This document shows, piece after piece, positions 1 to 9,240 of a DNA stretch of 64,000 nt. Position 1 is the first letter of the stretch. The number at the start of each line of letters is the position of its first letter. Below the pieces are notes generated by a model. It had not been told where the DNA came from and did no database searches. It was given only the letters and a program-made list of their open reading frames with translations. The DNA comes from an uncultured Luteimonas sp. (GTDB lineage Bacteria; Pseudomonadota; Gammaproteobacteria; Xanthomonadales; Xanthomonadaceae): contig CAKTDC010000012.1 in assembly GCA_934541015.1 (NCBI GenBank), positions 1 through 64,000 on the forward strand, given 5' to 3'. The translations under genes were made by a program, and so were the position numbers.

Positions 1-1182
<1,182 letters not shown>

Positions 1183-1215
1183 TCCGGCCTGCTGGCTGTC
1201 CGCACTGCCCTCTCC

Positions 1216-1245
1216 GAACGCCCGGCGCGCTGCGCCGGGCCGGAC
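1216..1245. repeat. 30-bp palindromic repeat, copy 1 (identical copy at 27533-27562)
   Basis: The 30 bases from GAACGCCCGG to GGGCCGGAC are identical at 27533-27562. The core is a hairpin-forming palindrome with arms GCCCGGCGC and GCGCCGGGC. It looks like a short dispersed intergenic repeat rather than a groEL-specific signal. Confidence 0.7.
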
Positions 1246-1293
1246 GGGCCGGGGTGGGGTGGGGGCCAGCCGCTCGCGTCAAGCAACACGAAG

Positions 1294-1318
1294 GCCCCGC
1301 AGCGATGCGGGGCTTTTT
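1294..1318 (+). terminator. Rho-independent terminator of groEL
   Basis: A 7-bp perfect stem (GCCCCGC / GCGGGGC) with a 6-base loop is followed directly by TTTTT. It lies 112 bases after the groEL stop. Confidence 0.9.
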
Positions 1319-1505
1319 GTTGAATACTGCCTTGCGTATGGCATCGATCCGCCCCCATATTGAACCCTGCGTTCAACAAGGCCGTGAGCGCGGGTGGGCG
1401 AGCCGCTGGAGCCCGGGTGGCGAAGCTGGATTCGCTTGCTCCGTTGCGTCTCCCCGCGTAGCCTCACCCGTTGCACCGGCATGGCCGCGCCATCCCGAGG
1501 AACCC

Positions 1506-2069
1506 ATGCTCAAGTCCCATGGTCGCGAGAAGTTGATCAATGCTGCGATCTACTTCGCCGACAACACCCGGTACTGCGGCAAGATCAAGCTGATCAAGCT
1601 GCTGTACCTGCTTGATTTCGAACATTTCCGGCAGACCGGCGTGTCCGTGACGGGCCTAGAGTACCGGGCGATGAAGATGGGTCCCGTCCCGATGGTGTTG
1701 TTCGAGGAATGGGAGGCGCTCGAGCCGGATTTCGCCGAAGCGATCGACATCGTTCCGGAGCAGGTGGTCGACTACGTGCGGGAAACCGTACGGCCCAAGC
1801 GTGATTTCGACGACAGCCACTTCACCCGTCGCGAACTGAGGCTGATGGAACAGTTGGCGGAGCGCTTCCGGACGGACTACTCGCAGCCCATGATCAACGT
1901 CACCCACGCCGAACGCGGCCCCTGGTGTGCCATCTGGGACAACGGACGGGGCAGTCTCGAGCGCATCCCCTATGCCCTTGCGATACAGGACGACGATCCC
2001 AATGCCGGGATCATTCGCGAGGCCGCGGCGGAGCACGAAGGCATTCGTCAGGCGCAACAGCTGCACTGA
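1506..2069 (+). CDS. Panacea-domain (SocA/DUF4065-like) protein, putative antitoxin
   Basis: This 187-residue soluble protein has the family look of the Panacea domain: an N-terminal segment with INAAIYFADN and CGKIKLIKLLYLLDF, then VTGLEYRAMKMGPVP, then a Lys/Arg-rich C-terminal half. Panacea proteins such as SocA of Caulobacter act as antitoxins or proteolytic adaptors for diverse toxins; that is family knowledge, not shown here. The start at 1506 was chosen because homology begins there; the frame is open further upstream without family similarity. Only three bases separate its stop from the next ATG, so the two genes form a unit. The partner is frameshifted, so whether the pair still works is open. 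Classification is fairly secure; the toxin-antitoxin role is inferred. Confidence 0.75.
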   Translation: MLKSHGREKLINAAIYFADNTRYCGKIKLIKLLYLLDFEHFRQTGVSVTGLEYRAMKMGPVPMVLFEEWEALEPDFAEAIDIVPEQVVDYVRETVRPKRDFDDSHFTRRELRLMEQLAERFRTDYSQPMINVTHAERGPWCAIWDNGRGSLERIPYALAIQDDDPNAGIIREAAAEHEGIRQAQQLH

Positions 2070-2072
2070 GCC

Positions 2073-2505
2073 ATGCCGGCTCGCATCGGCCACGTCTATC
2101 GGGACTCGGCGTTCTATGTCGAGCCGCAAACCGGCGAGTTGAAACCGAAGTATTTCCTTGTGCTTGCCGCGCCGGAGCGCGGCGATATCGTTGTCCGCCT
2201 CTTGACCAGCCGCTATGCCGGCATGCGTCCGGAGAACCCGGCCTGCTTTCACGGCGATCCGTACCCCGGTTTCTTCCTTGGCGTACTGGGCGGTGAGCTG
2301 GGCGCCAAGTCCTGGCTGGACCTGCGCGCTGGGTGATCTGGATCGCTGGGATTTTGCCCGCCTGGAAGATGCGGGCAGGCTGCGCGAGGTCATGAGCTTG
2401 TCCAGTCACCAAATCAGACTGGCGCTGGAGTGTGCAGCAGGTGCGGACGACACGACTCGACAGCAGGAGCGGTTGATCCGCGATGCCCTGGCGAGCCTCC
2501 GGTAA
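2073..2505 (+). pseudogene. Frameshifted partner of the Panacea protein (putative toxin)
   Basis: The first frame (2073-2336) encodes 87 residues starting MPARIGHVYRDSAF and stops at TGA 2334-2336. The protein sense continues at once in the +1 frame as GDLDRWDFARLEDAGRL... to 2505. Joined, they make one plausible ~144-residue protein. The junction reads CGC GCT GGG TGA TCT, so skipping a single T after GGG restores the frame. The N-terminal part (KPKYFLVL, RLLTSR, HGDPYPGFFLG) suggests a small beta-barrel fold of PemK/MazF type, but I cannot name the family. Placement directly after a Panacea antitoxin suggests a toxin role. The break could be an inactivating mutation, a sequencing error or, less likely, +1 frameshifting at a stop codon. 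Confidence 0.6.
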
Positions 2506-2645
2506 AGTAGACGATTGAGCCGCGAGCGCAACACATCCGGTACGGCTGCTGCAAAGAATCGATCATGTCCAGCCAGCGTTGGTCATGGCCGCAGGCAACG
2601 GAATCCTCCCGACCCCTGCACCAGAGCAGCATGCACGAGAACAAC

Positions 2646-4430
2646 ATGAAGCGGACTGCCAGCCAACCCGCCATCCCGGGCGACTTCCTCGACCGCGCGC
2701 TGCTGCGCCGCCTCGCGGGAGGGCGGGCGTTCGAGCGTGGCGAGGGCTATTTCCGGAACGGGCAGGTCGGCGCCGTGGTCGAGCGTGGCGGCAAGCTCAC
2801 CGTCAGGGTGGACGGCACGCGGACGTATCGGGTGGCGCTGTGGTCGGCGGATGACGAGGTGGACTGGTCGTGCACCTGTCCGGTCGGGCACGACGGCGGC
2901 TTCTGCAAGCACTGCGTGGCGGTGGGGCTGGCGTGGCTGGAGGCGGAATCGTCCGCGAAGCAGGCGTCGACCGGGACGAAGCCGGGGAAGAAGGCGCCGG
3001 TGCGGCAGGTCACGATAGACGACGTCCGCGCCTGGCTGGTGGCACAGACGCCGCAGGTGCTCGCCGATCTGTTGATGCAGCAGGTGGCCGAGGATGATGG
3101 CCTGCGCCGGTGGTTGCTGATGCAGGTGGCCGGGCGCGACCCCGGGCGGCTCGACCTCGCCACCTACCGGCGGGCGATCGACGAGGCGATCGACGTGCGC
3201 GGCTTCGTCGATTATCGCGAGGCTTGGGACTATGTCCGCGGCATCGATGGCGCGATCGATGGCATCGAGGCGCTGTACAAGCGCGGGCACGCCGCCGAGG
3301 CGGTTGCGTTGGCGGAACATGCGTTGGCGGCAGTCGAGCAGGCGATCGAATCCGTGGACGATTCGGACGGAGGACTGGGCGAGATCCTGGAGCGGCTGCA
3401 GGTGCTGCATCACCGCGCCTGCCGGAAGGCGCGACCGGATCCGGAAACGCTGGCGCGGCGGCTGTTCGCCTGGGAGCTGCGCAGCGAATGGGACGTCTTC
3501 CATGGTGCTGCGCAGACCTACGCGGACGTGTTCGGCAAGAAGGGCCTGGCGGTGTACCGGCAGCTGGCGGAGGCCGCATGGCGCGAGGTCCCGGTGCTCG
3601 GCCCCGGTGGTGATCGCAACGCCTACGGGAAGCGCTTCCGGATCACCAGCATCATGGAGGCGCTGGCGCGGCACGACGGCGATGTCGAGGCACGGGTTGC
3701 GATCAAGCAGCGCGACCTGTCCTCGGCGTGGTCGTTCCTCCAGATCGCCGAGATCTACCAGGGCGCCGGCCGGCACGAGGCCGCGCTCGACTGGGCCGAG
3801 CGCGGGTGCAGGGCCTTTCCCGAACGCACCGATCCGCGGCTGCGCGAATTCCTGGCCCAGGCGTATCACCGCGCCCGGCGCCATGACGAGGCGATGGCGC
3901 TGGCCTGGGCGGGGTTTGCCGAGCGGCCGTGCCTGCAAACCTACGGGAGTCTGCTCGAGCATGCCGGTCGATGCAGGCAGCGCCCCGCCTGGCGTGAGCG
4001 CGCACTCGCGCACCTGCGGCAGATCATCGCCGGGGACGGACAGTCGCGTCGTGTGCGCGGCCGCGTGCCGCCGGGGATCGACCATTCGCTCCTGGTGGAG
4101 ATATTCCTCTGGGAGAAGAACGTCCAGGCGGCCTGGGACGAGGCCACCGCTCACGGCTGCAGTGAGCGGCTGTGGATGACGCTTGCCGCCAGCCGGGCGA
4201 AGACCCATCCGCAGGATGCGCTGCCGATCTACCAGCGCCAGATCAGCCCGACCCTGGACCGCACCAGCAACGAAGCCTATCGGGAGGCAGTCGTGCTGCT
4301 GCGCACGGTGCGCGGGCTGATGGAGAAGCTCGGGCGCCAGGCGGAATTTCCGCGCTATCTGGCCCGCATCCGCGCCGAATACATGCGCAAGCGCAACTTC
4401 ATCAAGCTGCTCGATCATGTGAAGTGGTGA
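2646..4430 (+). CDS. SWIM zinc-finger domain protein
   Basis: The protein has about 594 residues. A SWIM zinc finger (CxC-x8-CxH: C76, C78, C87, H89) sits near the N-terminus after a conserved LAGGRAFERGEGYF segment. The rest is a long alpha-helical region rich in Ala, Arg and Trp that looks like TPR-like repeats (for example residues ~360-470). SWIM fingers bind DNA or proteins and often accompany SNF2 helicases; no helicase gene is adjacent here. The start at 2646 was preferred because GAGA lies 5 bases upstream, but in-frame starts at 2631 and 2565 are possible. The cellular role is unknown. Confidence 0.8.
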   Translation: MKRTASQPAIPGDFLDRALLRRLAGGRAFERGEGYFRNGQVGAVVERGGKLTVRVDGTRTYRVALWSADDEVDWSCTCPVGHDGGFCKHCVAVGLAWLEAESSAKQASTGTKPGKKAPVRQVTIDDVRAWLVAQTPQVLADLLMQQVAEDDGLRRWLLMQVAGRDPGRLDLATYRRAIDEAIDVRGFVDYREAWDYVRGIDGAIDGIEALYKRGHAAEAVALAEHALAAVEQAIESVDDSDGGLGEILERLQVLHHRACRKARPDPETLARRLFAWELRSEWDVFHGAAQTYADVFGKKGLAVYRQLAEAAWREVPVLGPGGDRNAYGKRFRITSIMEALARHDGDVEARVAIKQRDLSSAWSFLQIAEIYQGAGRHEAALDWAERGCRAFPERTDPRLREFLAQAYHRARRHDEAMALAWAGFAERPCLQTYGSLLEHAGRCRQRPAWRERALAHLRQIIAGDGQSRRVRGRVPPGIDHSLLVEIFLWEKNVQAAWDEATAHGCSERLWMTLAASRAKTHPQDALPIYQRQISPTLDRTSNEAYREAVVLLRTVRGLMEKLGRQAEFPRYLARIRAEYMRKRNFIKLLDHVKW

Positions 4431-4610
4431 CGGGCCGCGCCGGATCCGGCGCTGCTGTTCGTCCGCCCCTCCCCGGGGCCGCGGTCCATGGCTACCGACT
4501 CGAAAGACCCTGGTTTCAGGCATTTCGCCGCTTCCGCGCTGTCCGCCGATGCGGACCGCTGCCGTTGTCTCTGGTATCGGCATCGTCCCGAATGCCGCGT
4601 CGAGGAGGTC

Positions 4611-5186
4611 ATGGCAAAGCAGATCAGGAGTTCAGTCGGTCGCGCCGGGCGCAATCTTCCGGCCGATGATGTGGCGACGGTGCAGTACCTGCTCAACTGC
4701 GTGCCGGCAGCGCATGGCGGGCCGCAGCGGGAACTGGCGATCGATGGAATGGCGGGCCCGAAGACCGTCGCGGCGATCGAGGCCTTCCAGCGCCGGCAGT
4801 TCGGTTCCGCCGATGGCCGCGTCGATCCGGGCGGACGGACCCTGCGCGCGCTGCAGGCCCGTGATCCGTATCCGGACCTGATGCTGTCGCAGCAAGGGCT
4901 CAAGATGGGCGGCGGCCAGCCGGCGGGTATCAAGCTCCCCTGGGGGGCGCCTGCGGGCTTGAAGATGGGCAGCCAACCGGTGGGCATCAAGCTTCCCTGG
5001 GGATCCCCTGCGGGTCTGAAGATGGGGGGCGACTCGCCGGTGGCCCTCAAGATGGGCGGCGTGGCTGGCGCGAAGATGGGCTCCAGCCCGATGGGCATCA
5101 AGATGGAAGGCGGGGCCGGGGCGCAGGCGGGCGTCAGGAACCTGGCGTACAAGCTCCGCGGGCCCGGGTTCAAGGGTGGCGGCTGA
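4611..5186 (+). CDS. Peptidoglycan-binding-domain protein with lysine-ladder repeat tail
   Basis: The protein has 191 residues, no signal peptide and no membrane segment. Residues ~7-82 form a PG_binding_1-like domain (VQYLLNCVP, IDGMAGPKTVAAIEAFQ, DGRVDPGGRTLRAL). This variant is often carried by secreted effector-type proteins. Residues ~94-166 are degenerate tandem repeats alternating GLKMG and GIKLPWG. They place single lysines at 98, 108, 118, 128, 137, 147, 155 and 164, a near 10-residue period with no arginine. The last ~25 residues are basic. The start was set at 4611 because GAGGAGG lies at 4602-4608; the frame is open to 4488. Its end overlaps the start of the SET methyltransferase gene by 11 bases, implying translational coupling and suggesting that the lysines are the enzyme's substrate (inference). 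Confidence 0.75.
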   Translation: MAKQIRSSVGRAGRNLPADDVATVQYLLNCVPAAHGGPQRELAIDGMAGPKTVAAIEAFQRRQFGSADGRVDPGGRTLRALQARDPYPDLMLSQQGLKMGGGQPAGIKLPWGAPAGLKMGSQPVGIKLPWGSPAGLKMGGDSPVALKMGGVAGAKMGSSPMGIKMEGGAGAQAGVRNLAYKLRGPGFKGGG

Positions 5187-5721
5187 AGTTTCGAGGCGGC
5201 CGCTGGAGGCGCCCGCGCCGCCGCGGGACGGGGACACCACCGCCTTCGTGCGCGAGGTGCTGCTGCCGGGCGGGCCGTGGCAGACGCCGCGGCTGGACCC
5301 GGCGGCCTGTGCCTTCGCGCTGCGGGTGGTGCGGTCGGACATCCACCGCTGGGGCGTCGCCGCCGCGCAGGACATTCCGGCGCGGCGGCGGGTGATCGAG
5401 TACACCGGCGAGCGCATCGGCTTCCGCGAAGCCTGGCGCCGGCGCTTCCGGCCGCAGCTGTACCTGCTCCGCTGCAGCGCGCGGCGCGTGATCGATGGCG
5501 CGATCGGCGGCAGCGGCGCCGAATACATCAATCACGGATGCGAGCCCAACCTGGCGCCGCGCTTCGACCATGGCCGCGTGTTCCTGAGCAGTCTGCGGCC
5601 GATCGCCTGTGGCGAGGAGCTGCTGCTCGACTACCGTCTCAGCGGCGATCTCGACCCGGTTCCGTGCCGCTGCGGTGCGGCGCGCTGCCGCGGGTTCCTC
5701 AACGTCGATCACGGCGCCTGA
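5176..5721 (+). CDS. SET-domain protein-lysine N-methyltransferase
   Basis: SET enzymes transfer methyl groups from S-adenosylmethionine to protein lysines. The 181-residue protein carries a full set of motifs: RWGVAAAQDIP near residues 58-68 and EYTGERI at 75-81 (SAM-binding start of SET), NHGCEPNL at 119-126 (the usual NHSCxPN with Ser to Gly), GEELLLDY at 146-153, and a post-SET zinc cluster CxC-x4-C at 164-171 followed by RGFLN. A GTG start at 5176 lies inside the previous gene and overlaps it by 11 bases. An ATG alternative was not found. Bacterial SET proteins have few known targets; the neighbouring repeat protein is the obvious candidate. Confidence 0.88.
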   Translation: MAAEVSRRPLEAPAPPRDGDTTAFVREVLLPGGPWQTPRLDPAACAFALRVVRSDIHRWGVAAAQDIPARRRVIEYTGERIGFREAWRRRFRPQLYLLRCSARRVIDGAIGGSGAEYINHGCEPNLAPRFDHGRVFLSSLRPIACGEELLLDYRLSGDLDPVPCRCGAARCRGFLNVDHGA

Positions 5722-5829
5722 AGTTCCCGCTCGCGTCCGTCGGGCGGGCCGCCCGCCGCACCGGGGCCTGGATCGGCCCGCGGTGCCGTGTACCCTTCGC
5801 GGTCGGATACCAGCCAGCGGGGGAGCCGC

Positions 5830-7458
5830 ATGCATCGTCGCGCCATCGTGTCCTTGTCGCACCTGTCTTCCGGCGCCGCGCGGAGGATTTTCCCGGCGCG
5901 CCCGGTCCTGCTCCTGCTCGCGCTGCTGCTGCCGTTCGCCGCGCCGGCGCAGACCGCGCCGCCGCAGGAGCTGGACGGGATCGAGGAGTTCGTCGAACGC
6001 GGGATGCGCGACTGGGGCATTCCCGGGCTGGCGGTGAGCGTGGTCAAGGACGACCGGCTGGTGTGGGCGCGCGGCTTCGGCGTGCGCCGCCTCGGTCATC
6101 CGGAGCCGGTCGACGCGCATACGCTGTTCAACGTGGCCTCGGTCTCCAAGGCGTTCAACGCTGCGGCGCTGGGCATCCTCGTCGACGAGGGCAGGCTGCA
6201 GTGGGACGACCGGGTCATCGACCATATTCCCGGCTTCCGCCTGCACGATCCGGTGGCGACCGCCGATGCGACCGTGCGCGACCTGCTCGCGCACCGGGTG
6301 GGGCTGGGGCGGCTGAGCGGCAACCGCATCCGCTGGATCTCGGCGCGGCCGCGCGCCGAGCAGATCGAACGCCTGCGCCACCTGCCGCTGGAGCAGCCGT
6401 TCCGCGCCGGCTGGGTCTATTCGAACGAGCTGTACATGGTCTCCGGCGAGATCGTGCCGGCGCTCACCGGGATCGGCTGGGAGGATTTCGTGCGCCAGCG
6501 GCTGTTCGTCCCGTTGAAGATGGAGCGCAGCCTGGGCGCGTTCGCGCAGCTGGTGCCGGGCGGGAACGTGGCCTGGCCGCACCAGGAGATCGACGGGGTG
6601 GTGGTCGAGATTGCGCCGCGCGGCTTCGATGCCGTCGGCCCGGCGGCGTCGGTGCACAGCACGGCCACCGAGATCGCGCAGTGGATGCGCCTGCACCTGG
6701 GGGCGACACCGGGCACGGTGGACGGGGTGCGCATCCTCGCGCCGGAAACGCTGCGCGAGATGCACACCGCGCAGAGCCTGCCCGGGCACCGCGCGTTCCA
6801 GCCGCTGAGCGCCTACGGCCTGGGCTGGAACCTGGGCAGCTACGAAGGCCGGGCCATCTCGCAGCACACCGGCGCGGTCGACGGCATCAACAGCCTGCTG
6901 CTGCTCGTGCCGGAAGAGGGGCTGGGCATCTTCGTCACCGCCAACAACCACAACGGCTTCGCCACCGCGCTGGCGCGCACGATCATCGACCGCTACATCG
7001 GCAACGCCGGCCCGGACTGGCACGCCACTTCCCACGCCGCCTACCTGGCGCGCAAGGCGAAGGTGCAGGCCGAACGCGATGCGATCCACGCCGCGCGCAT
7101 CCGCGGCACGCGCCCGGGCGGGCCGCTTGCCGCATTCGCCGGCCGGTTCGACGATGCGCTGTACGCCGACGCCGAGGTGCGCGTGGAGAACGGCGGGCTG
7201 GTGCTGCAGCTGTGGGGCGATCCGCTGCAGGTGGCGGACCTGGAGCACTGGCACCACGACACCTTCCGCGCGGTCTGGCGCAACCGCGCGATGCGCGAGG
7301 AGTTCGTCTGGTTCACCCGCGGGCAGGACGGGCGCTACGACCGGCTGCACATCGACTGGAACCTGCGCCCGGAGCTGCTGCAGGTGGGCGCGTATCCGTC
7401 GAGCTACCGGCGCGTGGCGACCTTCACCCGCGAGGACGCGGCCGTCAGCGGGAGGTGA
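5830..7458 (+). CDS. Exported serine hydrolase (beta-lactamase/class C esterase family)
   Basis: The protein has 542 residues with an N-terminal signal segment (hydrophobic core ~25-40, AQ cleavage near residue 40). It folds as a penicillin-recognising serine hydrolase: SVSK at 104-107 supplies the nucleophile Ser104 and Lys107, and YSN at 197-199 matches the YxN motif. A C-terminal all-beta DUF3471-like domain follows (~450-540). The start at 5830 was chosen for the GGGGGAG seven bases upstream; the frame extends to 5788. Members act as peptidases, esterases or beta-lactam hydrolases in the periplasm, so the substrate is open. Its stop overlaps by 14 bases the stop of the convergent gene on the other strand. 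Confidence 0.88.
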   Translation: MHRRAIVSLSHLSSGAARRIFPARPVLLLLALLLPFAAPAQTAPPQELDGIEEFVERGMRDWGIPGLAVSVVKDDRLVWARGFGVRRLGHPEPVDAHTLFNVASVSKAFNAAALGILVDEGRLQWDDRVIDHIPGFRLHDPVATADATVRDLLAHRVGLGRLSGNRIRWISARPRAEQIERLRHLPLEQPFRAGWVYSNELYMVSGEIVPALTGIGWEDFVRQRLFVPLKMERSLGAFAQLVPGGNVAWPHQEIDGVVVEIAPRGFDAVGPAASVHSTATEIAQWMRLHLGATPGTVDGVRILAPETLREMHTAQSLPGHRAFQPLSAYGLGWNLGSYEGRAISQHTGAVDGINSLLLLVPEEGLGIFVTANNHNGFATALARTIIDRYIGNAGPDWHATSHAAYLARKAKVQAERDAIHAARIRGTRPGGPLAAFAGRFDDALYADAEVRVENGGLVLQLWGDPLQVADLEHWHHDTFRAVWRNRAMREEFVWFTRGQDGRYDRLHIDWNLRPELLQVGAYPSSYRRVATFTREDAAVSGR

Positions 7459-7810
7459 TCTTCAGCTGTTCGACCTGCCCGGAGACGGGAACGTCGCAGC
7501 TGTCCTGGCCGGAAAAGGCGGCCGCCGGCATGTTCCGCGTGCCCTGCTGTCCAGCAGCCGCCATCGTGCTGCAGGTCGAGGCGCGCATGCTGCCGCCGTT
7601 GCGGCAGGCGATCGCAAGGTCCCAGCAGGCTTCGAAGCTGCCGTCGCCGCCGGTGCGGCGGATCTCGCAGTCGACGCCGTGCGGGCCTGGCGTGCCGCAG
7701 TCCACGCGGGCGGCGTCGTGCCCGGCGCCTGCGGAACCGCCGGTGCAGGCGCACAGCGCCAGCGCGATCAGGGCCGGCGTTGCGGACGGCAGGAAGGAAT
7801 GTCGTGTCAT
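7445..7810 (-). CDS. Small putative lipoprotein, unknown function
   Basis: The protein has 121 residues. Its N-terminus has a hydrophobic stretch (PALIALALCAC) ending in a plausible lipobox with the acylated Cys near residue 22, followed by a Gly/Ser-rich linker. The mature part has six further cysteines, suggesting disulfides in the periplasm. No family was recognised. It is the last of a run of minus-strand exported-protein genes that begins with a sigma factor and kinase at 14.3 kb, and it converges with the serine hydrolase gene, overlapping its end. Confidence 0.6.
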   Translation of the reverse strand: MTRHSFLPSATPALIALALCACTGGSAGAGHDAARVDCGTPGPHGVDCEIRRTGGDGSFEACWDLAIACRNGGSMRASTCSTMAAAGQQGTRNMPAAAFSGQDSCDVPVSGQVEQLKITSR

Positions 7811-7920
7811 GGCATCGATGCTCCGGCATTGTGCTCAAGGGAGGGTGACGGGGACCCCGGCGTGCAGCGGGGAACGGCGCCGCGGTGGGAACGAGGCGCC
7901 GGTGGTTGCGGCGGCGGGCG

Positions 7921-9117
7921 TCAGCGCCGGATCAGGCCGCGCAGCAGGCCCTTGGCCGCATCTCCGGCCGCAGGCCTGGCGGCATCGCGTGCGGCGCCGG
8001 CGCCGAGGCCGGGCATCAGCATCGCGGTCGACTTGCTGCGCACGCGCACCGTCCATGCCGGGGACCAGTCGCGCGCTGCGCCGGCCGGGCGCGGCTCGGC
8101 CACGGTGCGTTCGCCGCCGTAGGCGATCATCTGCACGATCGGCGTGCCTTCGACGCCGGCGAACACCGCGGCCGGAATCGTGCAGCTGCGCGCGTCCGTG
8201 CCGAGCAGGGTGCGCTTGCCCGTCCACTGGCCCAGCAGCGCGCCGGGCAGGTAGTCCATCAGTTCGACTCCGGCGTAACCGTCTTCGGAGCTGCTCCACA
8301 TCACCACGGTGTCGCCGTCCGCGACCATGGCGTGGATGAAGTAGGCGCGGGCGCCGGCCACCGGCGTCCACTGCAGGGTCATGCCGTCAGCGTTGCCGCC
8401 GGATGCCTCCAGCTCCAGCGACGGCAGGAAATCGTCGCCGTCGCCGAGCGCGAACTCCATCGAGTCGGGAACGCCGCTGCCGCCGAGCCGGTGGCTGCCG
8501 ACCAGAGAGGCCCTGCCGGACACCGAACGGCGGGCGGCGGGATTGGGCCACAGCACGTGCTGCGCGGTGATCTCCGGGCCGCGTCCGGGAACATTGCGCG
8601 GCGCCATCGCGCGGCCGCTCTGCACGACCTTGCCGTTGCGCACGGTCATCGAATATTCGACCGGCTGGCCGCGCTGCGCCTGCTCGCCGCAGCCCCAGAA
8701 GTAGCGGACCTTGTACGTGCCGCCGTCGGTCAGGCCCAGGCTCCCGGTGCCGGCGTCGCCGGCGTCGCTGGACGTTTCGCTGCGCTCGCGCGGCAGCAGG
8801 TCGATGCTGTTGCCCAGCTGCAGGCCCCTGGGCACGGCCTGGCTGGCCGGCTGCCCCGGCGCGGCGCGGTTGTGCAGGGCCACATCCATGTAGCGGCCGG
8901 GCATGCCCGGATGGCGCGTCATGCCATAGCCGGGGCGCTGGCCGCCCATGGCGCCGGCGAGACGGCCCATGGCGCCCATGCCGGGCATCCCCGGCATGGC
9001 GTGGGTGGCGACATCGATGTAGAGCTCGGCCTGCGCGGCGTGCGCGGGGACGGCGAAGCTGGCGGCGGACAGCGCAAGCGCCAGGGCCGAAGCCAGGGGA
9101 AGACGGGAAACATGCAT
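7921..9117 (-). CDS. Exported hypothetical protein with Met/Gly/Pro-rich N-terminus
   Basis: The protein has 398 residues with a clear signal peptide (MHVSRLPLASALALALSAASF..., cleavage after AHA near residue 27). After it comes a Met-, Gly- and Pro-rich stretch (MPGMPGMGAMG, residues ~41-75) and then a mixed alpha/beta body with repeated short beta patterns. No catalytic motif was recognised. The stretch resembles low-complexity metal-binding or adhesive linkers, but nothing proves this. Downstream of two lipoprotein genes on the same strand, it probably belongs to the block headed by the sigma factor and kinase at 11-14 kb. Confidence 0.65.
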   Translation of the reverse strand: MHVSRLPLASALALALSAASFAVPAHAAQAELYIDVATHAMPGMPGMGAMGRLAGAMGGQRPGYGMTRHPGMPGRYMDVALHNRAAPGQPASQAVPRGLQLGNSIDLLPRERSETSSDAGDAGTGSLGLTDGGTYKVRYFWGCGEQAQRGQPVEYSMTVRNGKVVQSGRAMAPRNVPGRGPEITAQHVLWPNPAARRSVSGRASLVGSHRLGGSGVPDSMEFALGDGDDFLPSLELEASGGNADGMTLQWTPVAGARAYFIHAMVADGDTVVMWSSSEDGYAGVELMDYLPGALLGQWTGKRTLLGTDARSCTIPAAVFAGVEGTPIVQMIAYGGERTVAEPRPAGAARDWSPAWTVRVRSKSTAMLMPGLGAGAARDAARPAAGDAAKGLLRGLIRR

Positions 9118-9240
9118 GATCGTGCCCTTGCAGGAATCTGGCCGGACGGCGGCCAGGCCGGCCCGGTGAGCCCGGGCATGCCATCCTCGAGAAAGCGGGT
9201 CGGGAACTGACAGCGGGGACCGGCCACGGCCGCGGTGCCG

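Larger units (their letters stand above)
1183..1505. other. Intergenic region downstream of groEL
   Basis: This 323-base gap holds a GC-rich palindrome (1216-1245) that recurs exactly at 27533-27562, and the groEL terminator. The remainder up to 1505 presumably carries the promoter of the Panacea-domain unit. No convincing sigma-70 boxes or ORF were recognised. Confidence 0.6.

Noticed and set aside
2073..2505. Programmed +1 frameshift in the Panacea partner
   Set aside because: There is no internal Shine-Dalgarno-like sequence or slippery codon of the prfB type; an ordinary mutation or read error is simpler, so it was annotated as a pseudogene.
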